A DNA stretch of 40,820 nucleotides. It comes from Acidobacteriaceae bacterium. GTDB lineage: Bacteria > Acidobacteriota > Terriglobia > Terriglobales > Acidobacteriaceae. Of the stretch, positions 18,539 to 26,712 are shown piece after piece. The first letter of the stretch is position 1. Each line of letters starts with the position of its first letter. The notes under the pieces are model-generated. The model was not told where the DNA came from and did no database searches. It saw only the letters and a program-made list of their open reading frames with translations. A program made the translations under genes and the position numbers. The stretch covers positions 1 to 40,820 of the forward strand of contig JARLFX010000032.1 of assembly GCA_031296355.1 (NCBI GenBank), read 5' to 3'.

Positions 18539-18559
18539 CATTAACTGCTAATTTTCTTG
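18539..18559 (+). promoter_or_regulatory. Shared regulatory box 5 (upstream of TonB receptor operon)
   Basis: The box reads CATTAACTGCTAAT followed by TTTCTTG. TTGCAC at its right edge is followed 17 bp later by GAGTAT (18580-18585). Unlike the other four, it lies 350 bp before the chosen start codon, so a long leader is expected. Confidence 0.65.
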
Positions 18560-18888
18560 CACACATCCAAGCCCGTGCCGAGTATGTGTGGCGCACTGAA
18601 AGATGCTCTTTGGTCGTCGGGAGCGAGCATCTGCTGGCGGGCAGAAACTATGACATTGGGCTTTATGTTTTGGCCCGGAAGATCGGGCTGAAGTAAACAA
18701 CGCGATCAGGAGTCTCGATGTTCAAGAACCAACCTCCCAGACATTCGTGAACCGTTGTTTTATTCAGTGATAAGGAAATCTGCTTCAACAGAAGCGAAGA
18801 AGCCAGTGCAAGCGAGGCTGGCTGCGATGGACGGTAGTGGTTACGCATCCTACCAAGCTATCAGGATAGAGAACGATTGGAGTCTTTC
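18560..18888 (+). other. Long leader of the TonB receptor operon, possible small ORFs
   Basis: About 330 bp separate box 5 from the receptor ATG. Two very short frames are visible: ATG 18650 (13 codons, placed 111 bp after the box start, weak ribosome site) and ATG 18718 (MFKNQPPRHS, stop at 18748-18750) with AGGAG five bases upstream. Either could be a leader peptide; neither is proven. I recognise no riboswitch. Confidence 0.3.
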
Positions 18889-21800
18889 ATGAATGTCGGG
18901 AACAGTAAGCTAACTTTCAGCGCTGTGCTACATGTAGGCATCGCGGTTTGCCTCAGTCTTGCAACAGCGCTATGTGCCCACGCGCAGGACATCACGGGCA
19001 GTCTGTATGGAATCGTTCATGACCAGACTGGAGCAGCGATCGCCAATGCGAAAATCACCGCAACTCTCACAACCCGCGGGCTCATCCGTACCGCTACCAG
19101 CAATGGACAAGGTGAATATCTGTTTTCGCAGTTGCCGGTTGGCGCGTATCGGATAACGATTGTCGCAAAGACCTTCAAGACTGAAGCGCACGATGATATC
19201 GCAGTGGATGCAGCCCAATCAACTCATCACGATATACAAATGACACCAGGCGACGTAACTGCAACTGTAACCGTCAACGCTGAGGCAGAAGAGGGAGTGG
19301 ATACCCGCAGCGCTACCATCGGTACTTTGATTGACAGCACCAGCTTGCATGAACTCCCGATTGATGGAGATAACGTCGTCAGCTTGGCTGCACTCCTGCC
19401 TGGAGTCACTTCTGTTACTGCTCCGCCGTCGTTCACGGGAGACCATAGCGGGCCGACCTTCAGTGCATCCGGTTCTCGTCTAGGTCAGAATCTATTTCTT
19501 TTCGATGGAGTGCTATACAACAACCTCTATCGCAACACGGGCCTCAACTACCCCCCAAGAGATGCTCTCCAGGAAGTCCAGGTACTAACGAACAATTACA
19601 GTGCGGAGTACGGTCGCAATGCAGGATCGATATTTCAGGTTGTCACGAAAAGCGGTAGCAACCGCTATCACGGGTCGCTATGGGAAACCGCCAAAAATAC
19701 TGCATTCAACGCTTCAAATTATTCACAACAAAAGATACTGCCGCTGATTCAGAACCAGTTTGGCGGAACGGTTGGCGGACCCATATGGAAGAACAAACTC
19801 TTCTTCATGGCAAGCTATCAGGGATACCGCTATGTAAGCTCAGCTACAAGTGGTGCGCCTGCATATACAAGTGGGACCCCATCACAGGGAAGTCCGGCTC
19901 AATTCATCAATGCCAATACCGATGCCATGTTTTACTCCGGAACGCCCATCTATGACCCCATCGATCCGTGCGCGAATTCAAAGGGTTGCACGTTCAAAAG
20001 CAATACGATTCCCCATACTCTATTTGATCCGACGGCTGTTGCCATCATCAATGCTTTTGGGTTGAGTACTTCGTCGGGAGCATTGAATTCCATCGTCTTG
20101 AAAATTCCACAGAATAATGATCTGGGACTTATTCGCGCCGACTACAACGCAGGGAAACATACAGTCGACTTTCGCTACTATGTCTTGGATTCTGACGCAA
20201 TTGCCGGTACCGGAAATGTCTTTGCCTACGACCCGCAATACACGCAGGCAAATAGCATGCTTTCGTCCGCGACGGATACGATGATTCTGTCACCACATCT
20301 CATCAACGTATCTCATGCTGGTTACAAGCGATTTACTGCGTATATCTTGCCCGAAGATCCACGTTCCTTGTCGACTTTTGGGTCTAACTTTCCTGCTCTA
20401 GGCCCACCCACTCTACCGGAAATCATTATTTCGTCTGAATTTACCCTGTCCTCTGCCAACAACGTCTATAACAAGTTCATTAATCAAAACGCAGAGCTGA
20501 ATGACTCACTCACATGGGAACACGGGGCCCATGAAATAAAGACAGGCGTGACGTATCTTCACCTCGCGTTTCTGGAGAGAAGCTGGAATCAGAGCCAGGG
20601 AGTGTTCAATTTTTCGGGTCAAAGAACGAGTAGTCCGGTGACGCTCACACCCGGCTCAGGGAATTCACTTGCGGATTTTCTGCTGGGACTCCCCATTCAG
20701 CTAACGGTCACTACTCCAGAAATCGAGTTAAGTGCGATTCAGAATGAGATCTTTGGCTACGTCCAGGATCAGTGGCGCATTCGTCCGAACCTTACCCTGA
20801 ATCTTGGCATTCGGTACGAACTGCCATTTCCGTGGCGTGAGCAGAAAAATCATACAAGCACATTTATAGCGGGGCAGCAGTCAACAGTGTTTCCGGGTGC
20901 GCCCGCAGGCATGGTCTATTTTGGCGATCAAGGTATTCCGCGAGGGATGGTATCAACTGATGCAAACAACTTTGCGCCGCGGTTCGGCTTTGCGTGGTCA
21001 CCCTTGAAGAGCGGTAAGCTCTCCGTTCGCGGTGGGTACGGCATAGCCTTCGACGCAATCAATGCTGACGTGATTTTCTTGAACCAGCCATTCGTGTATA
21101 CCTTCAACATCCCAAGCCCCTATAGCCTGTCTGATCCGCTGAAGGGGCAGCCGGCTCTTCCAACTTCAGTGAATCTGACGAATCCGCAATTTGTGGGCCT
21201 TCCCAATGGCTCCTTTGACGATAGGAATATGCGGTCTCCCTATGTGCACCAGATGAATTTGGGCGTGCAGATTGAGTTGCCGAAGCGGGTCATCGTTGCC
21301 GGTAACTACGTAGCGAAGCTTGGGCATAAATTAGTGCTGCCTTACACGTTCAATCCTGCACTGTATGCTCCGGGAGCTACAAATGCGAACCAGGATTCAA
21401 GACGTAGAATTCCGGGTTTCGGCGATCTTGAAGATTTTTCGACGTTGGGATGGTCAAATTACCACGCTCTACAGCTGGGAGTGACGAGAAGAGCCAAGAA
21501 CCTGACGGTGAATGGTAACTATACGTGGTCTCGATCCCTGGATGTCGGTTCCTCATACAACTCAGAAGGAGGTTATCTTCCATTCCCGTTTGAGCTGAGG
21601 AAGAACTATGGGCCGTCGGATTTCAATGCTGCTCACAATATGTCCTTTTCCTATGTTCTGCATCTCCCGGCTTTGAGCAGACGAAATTACTACCTGCGGG
21701 AAGTGCTGGGCGGGTGGACCTACTCCGGCATATATAGTGCACGAACTGGCTCGCCTGTAAATGTTGTTGTCGGATATGACCAAGCCTATAGTACGACACC

Positions 21801-22173
21801 GAATCAACCGCCGGTTGTAACGGGTAATTGGCGTCTTCCATCGAACCGTCACAGGAAAGACAAAATGGCTGAATACTTCAATCGAACGGCATTCACTGCT
21901 CCGCCTGTTGGAGCTTATGGAAATGCTAGCCGCAACTTAATTGTTGGACCTGCAGCCATCAACAATAGCATGGCGATTTCGAAAAGTTTCGTATTGCCAA
22001 AGATGCGGAGTGGAACTCATCTGGACTTCCGCTGTGATGCGTTCGGTGTCTTCAATACACCTAATATAGGCAACTTCAATAGCAACAATTTGCAAATTGG
22101 TTCGACTATGGGAACGATCTACTCCTCGTATGGGGAACGCACATTGCAGCTGTCCCTGCATCTGTTCTATTGA
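18889..22173 (+). CDS. Oar-like TonB-dependent outer-membrane receptor
   Basis: The 1094-residue protein starts at ATG 18889, six bases after GGAG. A signal peptide (SAVLHVGIAVCLSLATALCAHAQ) is followed by a carboxypeptidase-regulatory-like Ig domain (about 35-125, GSLYGIVHDQTGAAIANAKITATL), a plug domain (about 140-260, with LFLFDGVLYNN and EYGRNAGSIFQVVTKSGSNRYHGS) and a long beta-barrel ending in aromatic LSLHLFY, the usual outer-membrane signature. Acidobacterial receptors of this form are the counterpart of SusC and import large substrates using TonB energy; no SusD partner is present, as is usual in this phylum. Set among pectin- and glucan-cutting enzymes, it most likely imports oligosaccharides. 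The TonB-ExbBD complex is not encoded here. It appears to head a plus-strand operon reaching 34085. Confidence 0.9.
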   Translation: MNVGNSKLTFSAVLHVGIAVCLSLATALCAHAQDITGSLYGIVHDQTGAAIANAKITATLTTRGLIRTATSNGQGEYLFSQLPVGAYRITIVAKTFKTEAHDDIAVDAAQSTHHDIQMTPGDVTATVTVNAEAEEGVDTRSATIGTLIDSTSLHELPIDGDNVVSLAALLPGVTSVTAPPSFTGDHSGPTFSASGSRLGQNLFLFDGVLYNNLYRNTGLNYPPRDALQEVQVLTNNYSAEYGRNAGSIFQVVTKSGSNRYHGSLWETAKNTAFNASNYSQQKILPLIQNQFGGTVGGPIWKNKLFFMASYQGYRYVSSATSGAPAYTSGTPSQGSPAQFINANTDAMFYSGTPIYDPIDPCANSKGCTFKSNTIPHTLFDPTAVAIINAFGLSTSSGALNSIVLKIPQNNDLGLIRADYNAGKHTVDFRYYVLDSDAIAGTGNVFAYDPQYTQANSMLSSATDTMILSPHLINVSHAGYKRFTAYILPEDPRSLSTFGSNFPALGPPTLPEIIISSEFTLSSANNVYNKFINQNAELNDSLTWEHGAHEIKTGVTYLHLAFLERSWNQSQGVFNFSGQRTSSPVTLTPGSGNSLADFLLGLPIQLTVTTPEIELSAIQNEIFGYVQDQWRIRPNLTLNLGIRYELPFPWREQKNHTSTFIAGQQSTVFPGAPAGMVYFGDQGIPRGMVSTDANNFAPRFGFAWSPLKSGKLSVRGGYGIAFDAINADVIFLNQPFVYTFNIPSPYSLSDPLKGQPALPTSVNLTNPQFVGLPNGSFDDRNMRSPYVHQMNLGVQIELPKRVIVAGNYVAKLGHKLVLPYTFNPALYAPGATNANQDSRRRIPGFGDLEDFSTLGWSNYHALQLGVTRRAKNLTVNGNYTWSRSLDVGSSYNSEGGYLPFPFELRKNYGPSDFNAAHNMSFSYVLHLPALSRRNYYLREVLGGWTYSGIYSARTGSPVNVVVGYDQAYSTTPNQPPVVTGNWRLPSNRHRKDKMAEYFNRTAFTAPPVGAYGNASRNLIVGPAAINNSMAISKSFVLPKMRSGTHLDFRCDAFGVFNTPNIGNFNSNNLQIGSTMGTIYSSYGERTLQLSLHLFY

Positions 22174-22258
22174 TCGGTGGAGCCGGGACTATGTCCCTTG
22201 CAATGGAAGAAAATCAGGCGGCGTGGCACAAGGTCGGGTTATGAAAGAGGAGTATCGC

Positions 22259-25200
22259 ATGATGAATCACTCTAGGTTGCGTACGTGGTTGATGTTACGT
22301 GGGGGCATGGCTGTTGCGTGTCTAGCCGCCGGTCTGATGGCGCAGGCACAGAGTGTACAGTTTGTGCCGACGATCAATACCGTAGCGGGTAACGGGACGA
22401 CGGGCACGTGGAGTAATCAGACAACGTGGGGTGATGGCGGCCCCGGCCCGCTGGGTGAGGTCTCAACCGGGATGCGGCAGGTGGCTGTGGACGCGCAGGG
22501 AAACATCTACGCGACAGACACCACAAATAATGTCATACGCCGGGTCGATGGGCGGACTGGGATTATCACGACAGTGGCGGGAGGAGGCAATAATGATACG
22601 CCCTGTTCAGGTGGAACGGTCAGCTGTGGTGATGGTGGGCCGGCGACCAGCGCGCAGTTGAATGCGCCACGAGGAATCGCGGTGGACAGCAGCGGAAACA
22701 TCTATATTGTTGACTACAACGACAATCGGATTCGCATGGTCAGCGCAACGACGGGATTTATCTCGACCATTGCAGGTAAGGGCAGCAGTTGCTCCTCGCC
22801 ATCCTCAAATACCTGCGGTGATGGTGGGCAGGCTACGGCAGCAAATCTCAGCTATCCAACTGCTGTGGCGCTGGATGGTTTGGGTAATCTGTATATTGCG
22901 GATACAACTGACCACAAGATTCGCAAGGTGGTCCTCAGTACGGGGATCATCTCAACCGTGGCTGGAACTGGCGCCTCTGGATCCAGCGGCGATAATGGCC
23001 CGGCGACCTCGGCGACGCTCAACGCACCGATAGGCCTTATCTGCGACGCAGCGGGAAACATCTATCTGGCGGACAACGGCGCTTACGTGATTCGCATGAT
23101 CCAGGTCAGCACCGGGAACATCAGCACGATCGCGGGAACGGGAACCAAGGGAACGGTGGTCAGCACCAACGGCGACGGCGGTCTGGCAACGTCGGCTCTG
23201 ATGGATAACCCTTACAACCTTGCAGTTGATCCAAAGGGAAACCTGTACGTTATCGACAGCGGCTACTCCGAAGTCCGCGAGATCCTGGCGACCACCACCG
23301 GCGCTTCGCCCACGTTCGGCAACATCATAGCGTTTGCCGGTGGAGCAGGAGCCGGCACTACGCTGGGAGACGGCGGTCTGCCAACTGCTGCCAAGCTGAA
23401 CAGTTGTAACGGCGTGGCGATTGATTCTTTTGGCAATGTAATTATCGGTGACACCTATAATGCTCGGATCCGGCGAGTCACTGTGGTTCCGCCACTGAAT
23501 ACAACGGCAGTGGGTTCCACCAGTGCAACGGCTACATTTGGCACGCAGGATCAGGCTCCGGGTGTTAGCGATTACATCACTGGCTTTGCGATGGCGTCGG
23601 GATTTACGGAATTTACTCCCATGACGTACGCAGCGCTCACTGCGGAAAATAGCGGTGCCTGTGTTGCATTACACTCCGCGCAGGTCTGTCAAGAAACAGC
23701 TGCGTTCACGCCAAAGTATCCGGGCCTGCGTACCGGGGTGTTGAATCTGACGGACTACAGAAGCAATCCGGTTTCGCTGGGGCTGGTGGGCTACGGCCTG
23801 GCGCCGGCGATCGCGTTCACCCCAGGAACGATCTCCACCGTGGCGGGAAATGGAACGGCTGCTTTTTCCGGTGATGGCGGTGCTGCTACGAGCGCAACAC
23901 TGAATAGAGCCGTTACTTCAGTGGTAGATGCGGCTGGAAATATCTATGTTGCCGATACCGGCAATAATGTCATTCGTCTAATCAGTGCAAGTACTGGCAA
24001 TATCAGCACCTATGTGGCAACTGCGGCGGGATTGAATGGACCTCAAGGTTTAGCAGTTGATGCTGCGGGAAACTTGTATATTGCCGATACTGGCAACCAC
24101 GCAATTCGCAAAGTTACGTGGTCTACGGGGGTAGTTACCTCTATTGCTGGGACAGTCGGTAGCTCCGGGTACAGTGGCGATGGAGCAACTGCGACCAGCG
24201 CCAAGCTTACTTCGCCAGCGGGCGTCGCGTTTGACGTGATTGGCAATCTCTACATTGCAGATACAGGCAACAACGTAGTCCGTGCGGTCAACGTAGCGAC
24301 GGGTATTATTTCGACCGTTGCCGGAAACGGAACGGTGGGAAGCACTGGCGATGGCGCGGCAGCCACAAGCGCTGCGCTCAACGGGCCAGCCGGAGTCTTC
24401 TATCTTCCGCCACCTGCGGTTCAGGTGAACACCCTGAAGTCATATCAAGAAGCGGGTCAGTTGCTGATTGCTGACACGGGTAACAATACGATCCGTAAAG
24501 TCAATTTGACAACGGGCATTATCACAACTGCGGCAGGCACGGGTGCAGCCGGTTATACCGGAGACGGAGGGCTGGCCACAGCCGCAACACTGAGGGCACC
24601 GTCTTCCGTTGTTGCGGATGCGGCTGGAAATCTATACATCGCCGACGCTGGAAATGCAGTTGTGCGTCGCATAGGCTCCGCAACAGGCAATATCTCAACT
24701 GTAGCTGGAACCGGTTCGGCAGGATATTCGGGAGATAGCGGTCCGTCAACTTCGGCTGCGCTGACAACGCCTACCGGCGTCGCCCTGGATTCAAGCGCCA
24801 ATATCTATATTAGTGATAAGGGCGCGAATGTTTTGCGTAAGAATAGCGTCAACCAGGGAATACTCAACTTCGGCAATCAGGGTATCTTCGCGAATAGCCC
24901 CACGCAAACGATTCTTGTCGCGAATACTGGAAACCAGCAGCTTTCATTAAGTGGTCTAAATGTTACTGGAAACTTCCTTCAGATTCCTTCCGGAACTGTC
25001 GATTGCAGCTCTGTGACAACGCTGGTAACAGGAGCAAGTTGCAGTATCGCGCTCACATTCGAACCTCTATCCATTACAAGTTACACCGGCACTGTAGTTC
25101 TGACAGATAACGCTCTCAACGTGAGTGGAGCACAACAGACAATCCAATTGACTGGAACCGGAATTGCCTCGACAGCGGCGATTCTGACAGCCATTACTGG

Positions 25201-26659
25201 CAACAATCAGGCGGTAGCGATCAATGCTCCTCTGAAAATCGCGCTCCAGGCACAACTGACTGATGCAAACTTAAAACCACTCAGTGGGCAGAGCGTTATC
25301 TTTACAGCTCCCACGAGCGGGGCCGCTGGAACGTTCATTGGCGGAGCTAGTTCGGTGACTGTTACTACGGACTCGGCAGGAACGGCAACAGCTCCCACCT
25401 TTACATCTAACAACACGCTCGGTGTATATGCTGTAACCGCGAGCTTCGTCAGCTCGGCAAATCCGGCAAAGTTCAATCTGACCAATGTCCAAAACCAATA
25501 TGTGACCACAACTACTCTTACCGTTACTCCAAGCGGAAGCACTCAAATTTATGGCCAAGCGATTACATTAGCAGCCACCATCTCTCCGATAACTCAAAGC
25601 GGACAGGTGTTAACCGGGAGTATTCTCTTTTATGACGGTACAGCAGTTGCTGCAACCGTTGCCCTCTCGAACGGAAGTGCAACGTATACTGTCGTTGCAC
25701 CCGTCGTCGGTACACACACGTACCAGGCGGTTTATTCAGGTGACATCAATTTCGCCTCTAGCAACTCTACATCCAATATAGTTGCGGTCACTATGTCTTC
25801 TGTGACGATTGGTCCAAATACTATTAATGTCTACTATGGACAAACTTCGGCGACTGTAACCGTCGCCGGTCAATTCACGGGTTCAGGGATATCGTTGCCC
25901 ACCGGGAATCTGTCTTACACCATCGGCAGCGGCTCCCCTACCGCAGCATCGATTACTAATGGTCAGGCAGCGCTGACCGTCCCTTCGACCCTTGCCGTGG
26001 GAACCTACCCAATCGCTGTAACGTACTCAGGCGATGCAAATTATTTTTCAGGCACAAACGCAATGAGCCTAGTGATTCTGCAACCGAGCTTCACTCTTTC
26101 CGCAGGCGCGACCTCACTGACCGTTATCCAGGGATCGAATGCCGGTACAACTCTGACTGTAACCCCACTTGGCAATCTACCTGGGACCGTCGTATTGAGC
26201 TGTTCGGGATTGCCTCTCTATACTGCCTGCGTCTTCAATACAACAGCAGTCAGTGGCAATAATCCTGCTAACACGCTCACGTTCAACGGTAGCAGCAGTC
26301 CTCAAACCCTCCAGTTTTCTGTTGCAGCGCAAGAGGCTGTCAGTTCGCTGAATCGGCGTCATGAGGTTATTCATGCCAGCGAATTGCAGATTGCCATGGC
26401 GTACCTGTTTCCCGGCATAATCTTTGCATTCATGGTCGGACTGAAAGGGCGCACAATAGCGGTTCGACTGCGTCTACTGCTATTGTGCGTGTTGGCGCTT
26501 ATGCTGACGGGAATACTCAATGGCTGCGGCGGCGATCACTACACAGTGGCTCCACCGGGATTTATCGGCACCACAAACTTTACAGTGAATGCGGTAAGCA
26601 GCACGAATAATGTCGTACAGACGCTGAGCGTGACACTAACTGTTCAGTCTGCTCCGTAA
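22259..26659 (+). CDS. Large secreted NHL/Ig-like multidomain protein (copy B)
   Basis: The protein has 1466 residues from ATG 22259, after GAAAGAGGAG; the open frame begins further upstream inside the receptor gene. Residues 1-530 are nearly the same as copy A (10639), including the signal peptide and spacer domain. More NHL repeats follow to about 865, then a choice-of-anchor-D-like domain (FLQIPSGTVDCSSVTTLVTGASCSIALTFEP), Big_1/Big_3-like Ig domains (LTDANLKPLSGQSVIFTAPTSG; TTTLTVTPSGSTQIYGQAITLAA) and a C-terminal region with a hydrophobic span (LRLLLLCVLALMLTGILNGCGG) about 45 residues before the end. That span could anchor the protein. The gene lies 85 bp downstream of the TonB receptor without a box, so it is probably co-transcribed with it, in contrast to copy A, which has its own promoter. 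Confidence 0.85.
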   Translation: MMNHSRLRTWLMLRGGMAVACLAAGLMAQAQSVQFVPTINTVAGNGTTGTWSNQTTWGDGGPGPLGEVSTGMRQVAVDAQGNIYATDTTNNVIRRVDGRTGIITTVAGGGNNDTPCSGGTVSCGDGGPATSAQLNAPRGIAVDSSGNIYIVDYNDNRIRMVSATTGFISTIAGKGSSCSSPSSNTCGDGGQATAANLSYPTAVALDGLGNLYIADTTDHKIRKVVLSTGIISTVAGTGASGSSGDNGPATSATLNAPIGLICDAAGNIYLADNGAYVIRMIQVSTGNISTIAGTGTKGTVVSTNGDGGLATSALMDNPYNLAVDPKGNLYVIDSGYSEVREILATTTGASPTFGNIIAFAGGAGAGTTLGDGGLPTAAKLNSCNGVAIDSFGNVIIGDTYNARIRRVTVVPPLNTTAVGSTSATATFGTQDQAPGVSDYITGFAMASGFTEFTPMTYAALTAENSGACVALHSAQVCQETAAFTPKYPGLRTGVLNLTDYRSNPVSLGLVGYGLAPAIAFTPGTISTVAGNGTAAFSGDGGAATSATLNRAVTSVVDAAGNIYVADTGNNVIRLISASTGNISTYVATAAGLNGPQGLAVDAAGNLYIADTGNHAIRKVTWSTGVVTSIAGTVGSSGYSGDGATATSAKLTSPAGVAFDVIGNLYIADTGNNVVRAVNVATGIISTVAGNGTVGSTGDGAAATSAALNGPAGVFYLPPPAVQVNTLKSYQEAGQLLIADTGNNTIRKVNLTTGIITTAAGTGAAGYTGDGGLATAATLRAPSSVVADAAGNLYIADAGNAVVRRIGSATGNISTVAGTGSAGYSGDSGPSTSAALTTPTGVALDSSANIYISDKGANVLRKNSVNQGILNFGNQGIFANSPTQTILVANTGNQQLSLSGLNVTGNFLQIPSGTVDCSSVTTLVTGASCSIALTFEPLSITSYTGTVVLTDNALNVSGAQQTIQLTGTGIASTAAILTAITGNNQAVAINAPLKIALQAQLTDANLKPLSGQSVIFTAPTSGAAGTFIGGASSVTVTTDSAGTATAPTFTSNNTLGVYAVTASFVSSANPAKFNLTNVQNQYVTTTTLTVTPSGSTQIYGQAITLAATISPITQSGQVLTGSILFYDGTAVAATVALSNGSATYTVVAPVVGTHTYQAVYSGDINFASSNSTSNIVAVTMSSVTIGPNTINVYYGQTSATVTVAGQFTGSGISLPTGNLSYTIGSGSPTAASITNGQAALTVPSTLAVGTYPIAVTYSGDANYFSGTNAMSLVILQPSFTLSAGATSLTVIQGSNAGTTLTVTPLGNLPGTVVLSCSGLPLYTACVFNTTAVSGNNPANTLTFNGSSSPQTLQFSVAAQEAVSSLNRRHEVIHASELQIAMAYLFPGIIFAFMVGLKGRTIAVRLRLLLLCVLALMLTGILNGCGGDHYTVAPPGFIGTTNFTVNAVSSTNNVVQTLSVTLTVQSAP
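22262..24845 (+). repeat. Second copy of a long duplicated coding segment (first copy 10651-13285)
   Basis: DNA from 22262 to about 23890 matches 10651 to about 12290 almost base for base over long runs, interrupted by short clearly divergent blocks. Similarity then fades and returns, for example 24176-24590 with 12610-13025 and 24780-24842 with 13220-13282, before ending where the C-terminal domains differ. The mosaic pattern points to recent duplication or repeated gene conversion. Confidence 0.8.
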
Positions 26660-26712
26660 CCGTTTTGATCTGCATAGTTACAAGTAAATTCATCCAGCAG
26701 GAGTATGGTTCT

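Noticed and set aside
22097..22258. Earlier in-frame start for the second large NHL protein
   Set aside because: It overlaps the end of the TonB receptor gene, and the ATG at 22259 has a ribosome site and signal peptide matching copy A.
10639..26659. Diversity-generating retroelement acting on the NHL genes
   Set aside because: No reverse transcriptase and no template/variable repeat pair with adenine-biased changes were seen; ordinary gene conversion explains the mosaic.
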